Source of the DNA: Flavobacterium proteolyticum
GTDB lineage: Bacteria; Bacteroidota; Bacteroidia; Flavobacteriales; Flavobacteriaceae
NCBI RefSeq assembly: GCF_015223105.1
Contig: NZ_JADFTZ010000002.1
Span: 1-64,000 of the forward strand
Direction: 5' to 3'
Length of the DNA stretch: 64,000 bases
Of the stretch, positions 47,667 through 57,079 are shown piece after piece. Positions within the stretch are counted from its first letter, which is position 1. The number at the start of each line of letters is the position of its first letter. The translations under genes were made by a program, and so were the position numbers. The notes under the pieces are model-generated. The model searched no databases, had not been told where the DNA came from, and saw only the letters and a program-made list of their open reading frames with translations.

Positions 47667-49454
47667 ATGATTAAAAAAATTACTCTCCTACTGTTTATTG
47701 GATTTCTTTTGTCACCATTTTTATTCTTTGGGCAAAATATTTCGTTGTACACTCAAGTAAACGGACGTTATGACTTTACTTTTGTAGGAAATACGATGAA
47801 TACAGCTGAAAACAATCCGACTAATTTCTATGTAACCAATACTTCTTCATCTGCAACGTTAAATCTTGGTCCAAGTGATACCGTAATTAGAGCCTATTTA
47901 TATTGGGCAGGAAGTGGAGATGGAGATTTTGATGTAGACCTGAACGGAACTAATATAACTCCTGATAGAACGTTTTCACATTCGAGATTTTTCAATCCTA
48001 GTACTTTTACTTACTTCAGTGCCTTTAAAGACATAACAACTTTAGTTCAAACAACAGGAAATGGAACTTATACTCTTTCTAATTTAGACATTTCTCCTTT
48101 TGAAGCGCTTCATTACAGTAGAAAGACAAATTTCGCTGGTTGGGCAATTTTAATTGTTTATGAAAACCCAGCATTGCCGTTAAACCAACTAAACATTTAT
48201 GATGGACTACAAGGGGTTCCTGATGCTTTGCAAATAGATTTGACAAATTTATATGTACTTAATAACGCAAATGCTAAAGCCGGATTTATCGCTTGGGAAG
48301 GAGATTCACAATTACCTACAGAAACTTTTACGGTTAATGGAACAGTTATTAGTAACCCTTTTAATCCACCAAATAACGTATTTAATAGTACAAACTCAGT
48401 TACTGGATCGAACCAACTATACAATATGGATTTGGACATTTATGATATTGATAGTTATATTTCCATAGGAGATACGAATGCTTCAATTGCATTGACTTCT
48501 TTTCAAGATTTCATTATGATTAACACTGTTGTTACCAAACTAAACAGTCAATTACCCGATGCTACAATAGTACTTAATAACCCTTCTACATTATGTGATT
48601 CAAGAGATGTGAATTTGAATTTTACTGTCTCAAATTTAAATAGTACAGAAGTTTTGCAAGCCAATACTCCGATTACTTTTTACGCAGGAACACTAGCTGT
48701 TGCTACAACATATACACAAAATACAATTCCAATTGGCGGAAGTGAAAACGGAACTATAACACTAAATATTCCTAGTTCTGTTCCATTAAATTTTACATTA
48801 CTAGCTGTTGTTGATGACACTGGAAATGGAACAGGAGTTAGACCTGAATTGATTGAAAATAATAATTCGTTCCAAATAGAAATCGAATTGATAGTTTCTC
48901 CTATTTTCAATCCCCTAAACTCATTAACTTCTTGTAATCTTGGTTTAACTAGAGGAATTTTTGATTTTTCTGGATATGCTGCATTGGTTAGCACAAATCC
49001 TACTCATTTAATTTCTTTTCATGAAACCTATAATGATGCTGTACAAAATATAAATCCTATCGGAAACAGTTCTAATTACGATGCAATCACAACTCCAAAA
49101 GAAATTTTTGTTCGTATCGATAACGGTTGCTTTTCTGTTACTTCATTCCAACTTTTAACAGAAAATTGCCCGCCAGTAGTTTACAATGCCGTTTCTCCTA
49201 ATGGTGACGGTTCAAATGATACTTTTTTCATCGATGGTCTTCGCGATATTTTTGTAAACTTCGAGTTATTGATTTATAATCGTTGGGGCAAACATTTATG
49301 GACAGGAAATAACAACAAAGCGGATTGGAATGGCTATGTAGAAGAAGGTATTGGAAGTACATTAGCTCCAGCAGGAACGTATTTTTATATACTTAATTTA
49401 AACGACCCCAATTATAAAGAGCCTTTAACTGGGTATTTATACATAAACAGATAA
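47667..49454 (+). CDS. T9SS type B secreted protein, 595 aa
   Basis: I choose ATG at 47667 (MIKKITLLLFIGFLLSPFLFFGQ), which gives a proper signal peptide, rather than the in-frame ATG 72 bp upstream. A domain at about 30-250 has VIRAYLYWAGSGDGDFDVDLNG and AGWAILIVYENP, which resembles DUF3344. A CARDB-like segment covers about 300-415. The C-terminal ~85 residues are the gliding-motility-associated sorting domain (VSPNGDGSNDTFFIDGL, IYNRWGKHLW, PAGTYFYILNL). Export by T9SS and surface attachment are therefore expected. It stands alone, divergent from the glycan cluster and convergent with the RDD gene; ligand unknown. Confidence 0.93.
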   Translation: MIKKITLLLFIGFLLSPFLFFGQNISLYTQVNGRYDFTFVGNTMNTAENNPTNFYVTNTSSSATLNLGPSDTVIRAYLYWAGSGDGDFDVDLNGTNITPDRTFSHSRFFNPSTFTYFSAFKDITTLVQTTGNGTYTLSNLDISPFEALHYSRKTNFAGWAILIVYENPALPLNQLNIYDGLQGVPDALQIDLTNLYVLNNANAKAGFIAWEGDSQLPTETFTVNGTVISNPFNPPNNVFNSTNSVTGSNQLYNMDLDIYDIDSYISIGDTNASIALTSFQDFIMINTVVTKLNSQLPDATIVLNNPSTLCDSRDVNLNFTVSNLNSTEVLQANTPITFYAGTLAVATTYTQNTIPIGGSENGTITLNIPSSVPLNFTLLAVVDDTGNGTGVRPELIENNNSFQIEIELIVSPIFNPLNSLTSCNLGLTRGIFDFSGYAALVSTNPTHLISFHETYNDAVQNINPIGNSSNYDAITTPKEIFVRIDNGCFSVTSFQLLTENCPPVVYNAVSPNGDGSNDTFFIDGLRDIFVNFELLIYNRWGKHLWTGNNNKADWNGYVEEGIGSTLAPAGTYFYILNLNDPNYKEPLTGYLYINR

Positions 49455-49461
49455 AATTAAA

Positions 49462-50202
49462 TTACATGTTTTGAGTGTAATAGTTATAATCTTTCAATAG
49501 AGTTCTGATAAAATCCTGATCATTCCCTGATTGATTTTTTATACCCGTAACTGCTATAACTTTTTCTCTTAATTTCACAATGGTTTGAAAATCTCTTGAC
49601 ACAATTGCGATTTCAAATGTTTCTTTGATAATCCTAACATCATTATCCGAAAGTTTAATTACTAATGGATACGTAGGAACATAATCAGAATGAACATCTT
49701 GAATAATGGTATGATTGATATTAATTTTATTTTTCAAAGTAATAACTGCAGTTCCTGCAGCCATATCACCTAAGCGTTGATTTTTCGCACTTGCAATTAC
49801 AGTTATTAAAGCTATAATTCCATTTCCAATGAATATTTCTACTAATCTAAATAACCAGCGTACTAAGTAATCTCCAAAACTAGCTTGATAACCATCTAAT
49901 TTTATCACTTTAGTTTTCATGATTCGTTTTCCTATTGTTTGTCCTTCCCACAAACTTTCTTGCACTATGGTATAAAACATTATTGGAGAATAGATTAACA
50001 AGTAAATTGCCATTTTAGACCAATTATCTAAACCTTCAATTGCGGCAGCCAAACCTGTTAAATCTAAAACAAATCCTACAACTACAGCATAAGCTATCAT
50101 AACAAGAAAATCAAGCAGTTGTGCGAAAATTCGATCACCAACAGAAGCCGCCGTAAAATTTATATTTACATTTTGTGTAGTATTTATTGATAATTGTGTC
50201 AT
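49462..50202 (-). CDS. RDD family membrane protein
   Basis: I choose ATG at 50202 (MTQLSINTTQNVNINFTAA), since the longer frame would run through the start of the divergent gene. The RDD hallmark is visible: ASVGDRIFAQLLDFLVMIAYAVVVGF with the Arg/Asp pair, IVQESLWEGQTIGKRIMKTKVI, and FGDYLVRWLFRLVEIF with RLGDMAAGTAVI. Three or four membrane segments are predicted. The C-terminal ~95 residues are soluble. RDD proteins are linked to transport, but the substrate is unknown. It is divergent, 21 bp from the SpoIIM-family gene, and RDD/SpoIIM neighbours recur widely. Confidence 0.9.
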   Translation of the reverse strand: MTQLSINTTQNVNINFTAASVGDRIFAQLLDFLVMIAYAVVVGFVLDLTGLAAAIEGLDNWSKMAIYLLIYSPIMFYTIVQESLWEGQTIGKRIMKTKVIKLDGYQASFGDYLVRWLFRLVEIFIGNGIIALITVIASAKNQRLGDMAAGTAVITLKNKININHTIIQDVHSDYVPTYPLVIKLSDNDVRIIKETFEIAIVSRDFQTIVKLREKVIAVTGIKNQSGNDQDFIRTLLKDYNYYTQNM

Positions 50203-50223
50203 ATTTTTATATTTTAGCATTTC

Positions 50224-51201
50224 ATGAGAGAAATAGCATTCATAAAGCAAAATAAAGAAAAATGGCTTGAATTTGAACAAGCAATTTTTGGTAAAGCTAA
50301 AAAAAATCCAGATGATTTAGCCAATCTGTACATACATTTAGTTAATGATTTATCCTACGCTCAAACGTATTATCCTAAAAGTAAAACAGTTGTGTATCTA
50401 AACCATTTAGCTGCACAAACGTATCAAAAAATTTATAAAACCAAAAGAACAGAAACCAATCGGATAAAACATTTCTTTCTAACCGAAGTGCCATTACTTG
50501 TTTATGAATATAGAAGATACGTAATGTATGCGTTTTTAATATTCTTTGTATTAACTGCTATTGGAGTAGTCTCTGCCAAAAATGACGATTCGTTTGTTCG
50601 TTTAATTTTAGGCGATCAATATGTAAATATGACTTTAGAAAACATTGAAGACGGAAATCCTGTCGCCGTATATAAAACGGGCAGCAACTGGGGAGGCTTC
50701 ATTGCAATTACCTTAAACAATCTAAAAGTCGGAGCACTTTCCTACTTTTTTGGAATTTTCATAGGCATTGGTACTTTCTATGTTTTATTAAACAACTGTA
50801 TCATGTTAGGCTCATTTCAATATTTTTTTTACCAAAGAGACGTATTTTGGGAAAGCGTTAGAGGAATATGGATTCATGGATCAATGGAAATTTTTGCTAT
50901 GGTAATTGAAGCAGGTGCCGGTTTTATTTTAGGTGCAAGTATTTTATTTCCTAAAACTTTTTCACGATTAGAATCTTTCAAAATTGGTTTTCAAAATAGT
51001 TTCAAAATCTTTTTAAGCACCATGCCTTTTACATTTGCAGCTGGTTTTTTAGAAGGGTATGTAACACGATATTCTATGGAAATGCCAACCTATTTAAGTG
51101 TAGGGATTATTTTGATAACGTTATCATTAATCAGTTTTTATTATTTAATTTATCCTTTCATAGTTCATAAAAAAGCAAAAAAATATGTTTCAACTTTATA
51201 A
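50224..51201 (+). CDS. Stage II sporulation protein M (SpoIIM) family membrane protein
   Basis: The 325-residue protein starts with a soluble ~90-residue helical region (FIKQNKEKWLEFEQAIFGKAKKNPDDLANLYIHLVNDLSYAQTYYP) and continues with about six membrane segments including LNNLKVGALSYFFGIFIGIGTFYVLLNNCIMLGSF and HGSMEIFAMVIEAGAGFILG, the family core. The name comes from the Bacillus engulfment protein, but non-sporulators such as this one carry it in MoxR/DUF58 clusters. It overlaps the next gene by 17 bp. Confidence 0.92.
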   Translation: MREIAFIKQNKEKWLEFEQAIFGKAKKNPDDLANLYIHLVNDLSYAQTYYPKSKTVVYLNHLAAQTYQKIYKTKRTETNRIKHFFLTEVPLLVYEYRRYVMYAFLIFFVLTAIGVVSAKNDDSFVRLILGDQYVNMTLENIEDGNPVAVYKTGSNWGGFIAITLNNLKVGALSYFFGIFIGIGTFYVLLNNCIMLGSFQYFFYQRDVFWESVRGIWIHGSMEIFAMVIEAGAGFILGASILFPKTFSRLESFKIGFQNSFKIFLSTMPFTFAAGFLEGYVTRYSMEMPTYLSVGIILITLSLISFYYLIYPFIVHKKAKKYVSTL

Positions 51202-52123
51202 AAAAAGAGAGTTTAGTGCTCTTGTAGGTGATACTTTTAACTTTTTTAAGTTGGAAGGAAAAAACTACTTTAAAAACTATTTTATCATTAATGGAGGATT
51301 GCTATTACTTCTAGTAGTGCTGATTTATTTTTTCTCCAACATATTCATCAAAGGTACTTTTGAGGGACTTCGAAATGGAAATCAAAACAGTTTGGCTAAT
51401 GAAATATATGGTAATATTGGACTATTCATTGGTTTTGGAATCGCCATGATTTTTCTTATAATGCTAATATCAATCATCAACTATTCATTTCCTGTTGGGT
51501 ATTTAAAACTAATTGAAGAAAAAAAGGAAAGAAATTTTGAAAATTTATTTAAATACTTCAAAAGTAAATTAGTCAGAATCATAGGATTTTATTTTTTATC
51601 GTTAATCATATTATTGCCTTTGTTAGCAATAGTTGTAGCTCTAACCTTTTTATCAATTTTTATTTTAATAGGAATTCCTCTGATTTTTTTATTGCTACCA
51701 ACATTAACAAGTTTTATTGCCTTAACTTATTTTCATTATGTAACAGAAGAAATCGGTTATTTTGAAGCAATTAAAAAAGCTGTTCTAATGCTAAAAAGCA
51801 AATATTGGCCTATCATTGGTTCTACATTTATTGTACAAATGATTGTTCAAATAACACTTGGAATTTTTACATTAATACCTTATTTTATTGGAATCATAAC
51901 TGTTTTTTCAAATCCAGAATCATTACAACAAAATCCTGATAATGCAATTTCTTTTGTTATGATTTTACTTCTTGTTATTGTAATAATTTCAATCATATTT
52001 AATTACACACTACAAAATATTGTTTTAATAAACCAAGGTGTCATTTTTTACAGTTGCAAAGAAGAAATGGAAAACGTCAGCATCAATAATAACATCGATT
52101 TAATAGGAACAGATGAAGCTTAA
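51185..52123 (+). CDS. Polytopic membrane protein of the MoxR module
   Basis: The 312-residue protein has an N-terminal amphipathic stretch (FSALVGDTFNFFKLEGKNYFKNYFIINGGLLLLLVVLIYFF) and about six hydrophobic segments in a pattern like the membrane domain of glycerophosphodiester-type proteins. The loop KYFKSKLVRIIGFYFLSLIILLPLLAI is followed by VTEEIGYFEAIKKAVLMLKSKYWPIIG. There is no catalytic motif. It overlaps the SpoIIM gene (17 bp) and the DUF4129 gene (11 bp), so it belongs to one polycistronic unit. No precise function can be given. Confidence 0.85.
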   Translation: MFQLYKKREFSALVGDTFNFFKLEGKNYFKNYFIINGGLLLLLVVLIYFFSNIFIKGTFEGLRNGNQNSLANEIYGNIGLFIGFGIAMIFLIMLISIINYSFPVGYLKLIEEKKERNFENLFKYFKSKLVRIIGFYFLSLIILLPLLAIVVALTFLSIFILIGIPLIFLLLPTLTSFIALTYFHYVTEEIGYFEAIKKAVLMLKSKYWPIIGSTFIVQMIVQITLGIFTLIPYFIGIITVFSNPESLQQNPDNAISFVMILLLVIVIISIIFNYTLQNIVLINQGVIFYSCKEEMENVSINNNIDLIGTDEA

Positions 52124-52838
52124 ATTCATATTTTTTTACTTTATACTTTTCTTACAATTGGATGTTTGTTTTTCACAAGTCCAAATAGATTCTGCTGTAA
52201 TAGAATCTACTGCTTATGAATCAAGAAAATTCGGAAATTTAAAAGCAAAATATTCTGATTCTGATTTCAACTATATTGAAAAACCCGTAAAAGTTGACAC
52301 AAATGCATGGGATAGATTTTGGAATGCAGTAGGTCGTTTTTTAAGTAACTTATTCGATTTTGGCAATGGTCCAAATAGTTTAAGTGGCTTAGAAATTGCC
52401 ATGAAGGTAATTGCTATTTTAATAATCCTGTTTGTTGTTTATCTAATAGTTAAAACCATTATCAATAAAGAAGGAGGCTGGATATTTAGCAAATCATCAA
52501 ATAAAATTACTATTTCAGAAACCATTGAAGAAAACATCCATTCATTAGATTTCAATACATTAATTACAAAAATTAAAAATGAAAAAAACTATCGTTTGGC
52601 AACCCGATATTATTATTTGTGGCTTCTAAAAACACTTTCTGATCGCAATATAATTGAATGGGATATTGAAAAAACAAATGGAGACTACTTAAATGAAATT
52701 TCAAATCTTGAATTAAAAAATGAATTTCAATTTTTATCTTATGTTTATGAATATAGCTGGTATGGCGAATTTAATTTGAATGAAACTGACTTTGAAAAAA
52801 CAGAAATAGCCTTTTTAAAATTAATCACTAAAAAATAA
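52113..52838 (+). CDS. DUF4129-domain membrane protein
   Basis: The 241-residue protein has a signal peptide or anchor (LKFIFFYFILFLQLDVCFSQ), an extracytoplasmic segment, a membrane helix (MKVIAILIILFVVYLIVKTII), and a cytoplasmic helical domain ending NYRLATRYYYLWLLKTLSDRNIIEW...FLSYVYEYSWYGEFNLNE, the DUF4129 signature. It has no known enzymatic activity. The domain is regularly found next to MoxR ATPases and DUF58 proteins. It overlaps its upstream neighbour and is 1 bp from the next gene. Confidence 0.9.
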   Translation: MKLKFIFFYFILFLQLDVCFSQVQIDSAVIESTAYESRKFGNLKAKYSDSDFNYIEKPVKVDTNAWDRFWNAVGRFLSNLFDFGNGPNSLSGLEIAMKVIAILIILFVVYLIVKTIINKEGGWIFSKSSNKITISETIEENIHSLDFNTLITKIKNEKNYRLATRYYYLWLLKTLSDRNIIEWDIEKTNGDYLNEISNLELKNEFQFLSYVYEYSWYGEFNLNETDFEKTEIAFLKLITKK

Positions 52839-52839
52839 T

Positions 52840-54033
52840 ATGCCAAAGAGTTTAAAAATATACATATTTCTTTTAGTGCTAATTTTAATTGGCATTATTT
52901 GGGCTGACGCAACAAAAGAAAAACCAATTGATTGGAGTGAAAGTTATTCGCTAAACATGAAAAGTCCTTTTGGTCTTTATGTGTTTAATGAAGAACACAA
53001 ATCGTTTTTTAGCCCTCAAAAAGTAAAGAAATTCAACGAGTCTCCTTATGAGTATTTTGATAAAAATTATAATGTTGAAAAATCAACATACAACATAAAA
53101 GGAACAATCTTACTAATTGAACATCAAACTAATATTGATGATTATTCTGAAAACGAACTTTTCTATTTCACTAGTCATGGAAATGCTGTTTTTTATAGTA
53201 ATACTAATTTTTCCGAAAAATTTGCAGATTCGCTTGGTTTTGAAATTGCATACAATAACGACTTCTCCGATTCGCTAAAATTCAAATTAGAAAGAAATGC
53301 AAAACTTGACAACTTCTATTTTAACAAAGGAATCAACAATGCCTATTTCTCTAAAATCGATAGTAGCAAAACAGAAGTTTTAGGAACACAAATCAATTCT
53401 AAAGGAGAAAAATTTGCCAATTTCATTAGAGTTCCATACAAAAACGGAAATTTCTATTTGCATTTACAACCTGTAGCCTTTACCAATTATTATATGTTAA
53501 ACAAAAACATAAAATACACAGAAGATGTTTTAGGCTACATTCCATCGCAAAATCCCATTTATTGGAAAGTAAAACAATATGATAACGAAGAATTGTCAAG
53601 TTCGCCAATGCGATATTTATTAAGTCAACCCGCTTTAAAATGGGCTTGGTTTTTAGCTTGGATAACCTTAATGATTTTTATTGTTTTCAATGCAAAAAGA
53701 AGACAACGAATTATACCAATTAAAGAAAAACTAAAAAATACAACTGTAGATTTTACCAAAACAATTGGAAATCTATATTATCAAGAAAGAAATCATCAAA
53801 ATATAGCAGAAAAGAAGATTATATTCTTTCTTGAAAAAATTAGAAATGAGTATTATATAGACACCTACAATTTAGATGATACTTTTGTAAACAGACTGAA
53901 TCAAAAAACAGGAAAAAGTAAAAAAGATATTGAAGATGTAGTATTCTTTATAAAAAAACTCAGAAATCAATCTAATACAACAGAAAAAGAATTAATAACG
54001 TTTAACGAACTTTTAGAAAAACTGAATTTATAA
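52840..54033 (+). CDS. DUF4350-domain membrane protein
   Basis: The 397-residue protein has one N-terminal membrane segment (IYIFLLVLILIGIIWA), an extracytoplasmic domain (about 30-250) and a second membrane segment near 265-285 (ALKWAWFLAWITLMIFIVFNAKRRQRIIP), followed by a cytoplasmic tail rich in Lys, Glu and Asn. The early WSESYSLNMKSPFGLYVFNEEH pattern and the GTILLIEHQTNIDDYSENELFYFTSHGNAVF region fit DUF4350. Its last base overlaps the MoxR ATG, so translation is coupled. Confidence 0.88.
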   Translation: MPKSLKIYIFLLVLILIGIIWADATKEKPIDWSESYSLNMKSPFGLYVFNEEHKSFFSPQKVKKFNESPYEYFDKNYNVEKSTYNIKGTILLIEHQTNIDDYSENELFYFTSHGNAVFYSNTNFSEKFADSLGFEIAYNNDFSDSLKFKLERNAKLDNFYFNKGINNAYFSKIDSSKTEVLGTQINSKGEKFANFIRVPYKNGNFYLHLQPVAFTNYYMLNKNIKYTEDVLGYIPSQNPIYWKVKQYDNEELSSSPMRYLLSQPALKWAWFLAWITLMIFIVFNAKRRQRIIPIKEKLKNTTVDFTKTIGNLYYQERNHQNIAEKKIIFFLEKIRNEYYIDTYNLDDTFVNRLNQKTGKSKKDIEDVVFFIKKLRNQSNTTEKELITFNELLEKLNL

Positions 54034-55043
54034 TGGAAAATAATTTTGAAATCAATAATCAAGAAAACGAAAATCTAAACTTTGAGTCTCGTTTAAACTT
54101 ACAACCGTTACAAGATAATGTTCAAAAAGTAAAAGCTGAAATTGCAAAAGTAATCGTAGGTCAAAACAAAATGATTGACCAACTTTTAGTAGCGGTTTTA
54201 TCAAATGGACATGTTTTACTTGAAGGAGTTCCTGGAGTTGCAAAAACTATCAGTGCCAAACTTTTAGCAAAAACATTATCGTTAGACTTTAGCCGAATTC
54301 AGTTTACACCCGATTTAATGCCTTCTGATATTATTGGAACATCTGTATTTGATTTATCTAAGTCTACATTTGAATTTAAAAAAGGACCAATTTTTTCAAA
54401 TTTTGTACTTATTGACGAAATCAATCGTGCTCCAGCTAAAACCCAAGCAGCACTTTTTGAAGTTATGGAAGAACGTCAAATTACCGCTGATGGAACTACT
54501 TATGTTTTAGATAGACCATTTTTGGTTATTGCAACACAAAATCCAATTGAACAAGAAGGAACGTATCGCTTACCAGAAGCGCAATTAGACCGTTTCTTGT
54601 TTAAAATTAATATCGATTATCCAAATTTAGAAGAGGAAATTCACATCCTTCAAAAAGAAAATGATTTACAAAGTCGTGATAAAATGAGTGCTATTGCTAC
54701 CATTATTTCACAAAGTCATATAATCGAATTCCAAGAACTAGTAAAACAAATTCTTATCGAACAAAACTTAATCGAATATATAGCCAAAATTGTTTTAAAC
54801 ACACGCGAAAATGCATTTTTATATTTAGGCGCTTCACCAAGAGCATCGATAGCTATTTTAAATGCGGCTAAAGGTTTTGCTGCTTTACGCGGAAGAGATT
54901 TTGTAACGCCAGATGATATTAAAGACGCAGCAATTCCGGTTTTACAACACAGAGTTGTAGTAACTCCAGAACGCGAAATGGAAGGAATCACCAGTACAGA
55001 AATCATCAAACAAATTGTAGATTCGGTAGAAATTCCAAGATAA
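54033..55043 (+). CDS. MoxR-family AAA+ ATPase
   Basis: The 336-residue AAA+ protein has Walker A LEGVPGVAKT, Walker B FVLIDEINRAPAKTQAALFEVMEE, sensor 1 IATQNPIEQEGTYRLPEAQLDRFLFKI (MoxR hallmark) and a C-terminal helical lid with LGASPRASIAILNAAKGFAALRGRDFVTPDDI. MoxR proteins are thought to act as chaperones that assemble or activate complexes containing VWA-like partners, here the DUF58 protein encoded 73 bp downstream. It is the only ATPase of the module. Confidence 0.97.
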   Translation: MENNFEINNQENENLNFESRLNLQPLQDNVQKVKAEIAKVIVGQNKMIDQLLVAVLSNGHVLLEGVPGVAKTISAKLLAKTLSLDFSRIQFTPDLMPSDIIGTSVFDLSKSTFEFKKGPIFSNFVLIDEINRAPAKTQAALFEVMEERQITADGTTYVLDRPFLVIATQNPIEQEGTYRLPEAQLDRFLFKINIDYPNLEEEIHILQKENDLQSRDKMSAIATIISQSHIIEFQELVKQILIEQNLIEYIAKIVLNTRENAFLYLGASPRASIAILNAAKGFAALRGRDFVTPDDIKDAAIPVLQHRVVVTPEREMEGITSTEIIKQIVDSVEIPR

Positions 55044-55065
55044 TTTTCTGAAAAATTAAAGAACG

Positions 55066-55095
55066 TTTGTCATGCTGAACTGGCTTTAGCATAAA
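55066..55095 (+). repeat. Dispersed intergenic repeat (TGTCAT.CTGAAC family), copy 2
   Basis: TTTGTCATGCTGAACTGGC then TTTAGCAT, closely similar to 34217-34252 read on the minus strand. It sits between moxR and the DUF58 gene, in the same operon. Confidence 0.7.
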
Positions 55096-55116
55096 TAACA
55101 AAATTTTAAAAAATAA

Positions 55117-56451
55117 ATGAAACGCATTTTCAAACAGCTTTATCTCAATAATTTCCTTTTTTATTGCCTGATGGGAATCATTTTGCTATTCACAGTAGCG
55201 TATTTTTTCCCCTCATTATATCATGCTGTTTGGTATGTTTTGTATGTTTTAATACTATTTGTATTAATTGATATCTTATTGCTATTTGGCACAAATAAAA
55301 AAGTAATTGGTATCAGAAATATGTCTGAAAAATTGTCAAATGGTGATGAAAATGAAATTTATATTGCCTTAAACAATCAGTTTACATTTCCTGTTCGTTT
55401 AAAAATTATAGACGAAATTCCGTTTCAATTTCAACAGCGAAATTTTGAGGTTAAAAGAAAAATAAAAGCACAAACTAAAGATGACTATCGCTACTTTTTA
55501 AGACCAACAGAACGTGGTGAATATTTTTTTGGGAATCTTAATATTTACGTTACATCTCCCCTTCGATTAGTAAGTAGAAGATTTACTTACGACAACAATC
55601 AAATGGTTCCTACTTATCCATCGTATATGCAATTAAGAAAATACGATTTAATGGCATTCTCTAATAATTTATTCCAATATGGATTAAAGAAAATTAGGAG
55701 AATTGGTCATACTATGGAATTTGAACAGATTAAAGAATATGTACAAGGCGATGATTTAAGAACTATTAATTGGAAAGCTACTGCGAAAAAAAATCAATTA
55801 ATGGTGAATCAATACCAGGACGAAAAATCACAAAATGTCTACATGGTAATTGATAAAGGAAGAGTAATGAAAATGCCTTTCAATGATTTAAGCCTTTTAG
55901 ATTATGCTATTAACGCCACTTTAGTTTTATCAAATGTAATTATAAAAAAACAAGATAAAGCCGGTATTTTTGCTTTCTCAAAAAAAGTTGAAAATCGTGT
56001 TGTTGCAGAAAAAAGACAAAGCCAAATGCAACAAATCATGGAAAATTTATACAACATAAAAACCGATTTTTTTGAAAGCGATTTTAGCCGTTTGTATGTC
56101 GATGTAAAAAAACATATCAACCAAAGAAGTTTAATTATTTTGTACACCAATTTTGAAACTTTAGATGGCTTACATCGACAATTACCCTACCTTAAAGGAA
56201 TTGCAAAAAACCATTTGTTGGTTGTTGTATTTTTTAACAATACAGAGTTAAACGAACTGATACACAAAAAAGCAGATAATGTTCAAGAAATTTACGACAA
56301 GGTAATTGCTGAAAAATTTGCTTTCGAAAAACGATTAATAGTAAACGAACTAAGAAAATACGGAATTTATTCAGTTTTAACCCAACCCGAAAACTTAACA
56401 TTAGATACCATAAATAAATATCTTGAAATCAAAGCCAGAGGAATTCTTTAA
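55117..56451 (+). CDS. DUF58-domain protein
   Basis: The 444-residue protein begins with two membrane segments (residues 10-65), then a beta-rich region, and the DUF58 core: GHTMEFEQIKEYVQGDDLRTINWKATAKKNQLMVNQYQDEKSQNVYMVIDKGRVM, which is the family signature, followed by a VWA-like alpha/beta domain ending near ELRKYGIYSVLTQPENLTLDTINKYL. DUF58 is the usual partner of MoxR. It is in the same orientation as moxR, and the only gap in the module (73 bp) before it holds a dispersed repeat. Confidence 0.93.
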   Translation: MKRIFKQLYLNNFLFYCLMGIILLFTVAYFFPSLYHAVWYVLYVLILFVLIDILLLFGTNKKVIGIRNMSEKLSNGDENEIYIALNNQFTFPVRLKIIDEIPFQFQQRNFEVKRKIKAQTKDDYRYFLRPTERGEYFFGNLNIYVTSPLRLVSRRFTYDNNQMVPTYPSYMQLRKYDLMAFSNNLFQYGLKKIRRIGHTMEFEQIKEYVQGDDLRTINWKATAKKNQLMVNQYQDEKSQNVYMVIDKGRVMKMPFNDLSLLDYAINATLVLSNVIIKKQDKAGIFAFSKKVENRVVAEKRQSQMQQIMENLYNIKTDFFESDFSRLYVDVKKHINQRSLIILYTNFETLDGLHRQLPYLKGIAKNHLLVVVFFNNTELNELIHKKADNVQEIYDKVIAEKFAFEKRLIVNELRKYGIYSVLTQPENLTLDTINKYLEIKARGIL

Positions 56452-56454
56452 ACC

Positions 56455-57003
56455 ATGAGTCTTTACAATTTAATGCAATATTGCTTTTTTGGTTTCGGAA
56501 TTTATAATTTATTCTTTATAATCTTCAGAAAAAATAAATTTTTCCATAATAAAATTAAGTATGAAGAAATTGACCAAGCAGCTACCATTACATTAATAAT
56601 TTGTGGTATGATTTATTTGGCTAATTGGACTTTTGATTGGATTTATATTTTTGCTAATCGAAATTCAGAAAACAGCAAAAGTATTTTTAATAGATTAAAT
56701 GGTCCTTATGGGTTTGCTGTTTATACCCAGCAACTAACCTACATATCGGCTTGTTTATTATTTCTTCTAAAATTTGTTAAAAAAAGTTCAATTATTAGAT
56801 TTCTTATAGGTTTTATATTTCTATTTAACTTTGAAAAGTTTGTAATCGTTGTAACCTCTTTACATCGCGATTACTTACCTAGCTCGTGGACAATGTATCA
56901 ATCTTCTTTTGGATGGATAATTGCAGATTGGACAATCAAAACATTGATTTTTGCAAGTTTTACCACAATTACTTATTTCATAATTAATAGAAACAAACGT
57001 TAA
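56455..57003 (+). CDS. Small polytopic membrane protein, function unknown
   Basis: The 182-residue protein has about five hydrophobic segments (MQYCFFGFGIYNLFFIIF, AATITLIICGMIYLANWTF, TYISACLLFLLKFV, RFLIGFIFLFNFEKFVIVVTSL, TLIFASFTTITYFII). I recognise no family or catalytic residues. It starts 3 bp after the DUF58 stop, so it belongs to the MoxR module operon and may be a further membrane partner. Its end precedes the amidohydrolase gene by 76 bp. Confidence 0.8.
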   Translation: MSLYNLMQYCFFGFGIYNLFFIIFRKNKFFHNKIKYEEIDQAATITLIICGMIYLANWTFDWIYIFANRNSENSKSIFNRLNGPYGFAVYTQQLTYISACLLFLLKFVKKSSIIRFLIGFIFLFNFEKFVIVVTSLHRDYLPSSWTMYQSSFGWIIADWTIKTLIFASFTTITYFIINRNKR

Positions 57004-57050
57004 AAAATATCAAAATACACTTACAAAGTCAAAATAATAAAGATATTTTT

Positions 57051-57058
57051 TATCTTTA
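57051..57058 (+). promoter_or_regulatory. Possible -7 box for the amidohydrolase pair
   Basis: TATCTTTA, one mismatch from TAnnTTTG, 21 bp before the ATG at 57080. No good -33 element is visible. Confidence 0.35.
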
Positions 57059-57079
57059 ACCTTTACTAAACTAAAAAAC

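Noticed and set aside
50203..50223. Longer RDD protein start at 50280
   Set aside because: The added segment would overlap the divergent SpoIIM-family gene and precede the normal RDD N-terminus MTQLSINTTQ without homology.
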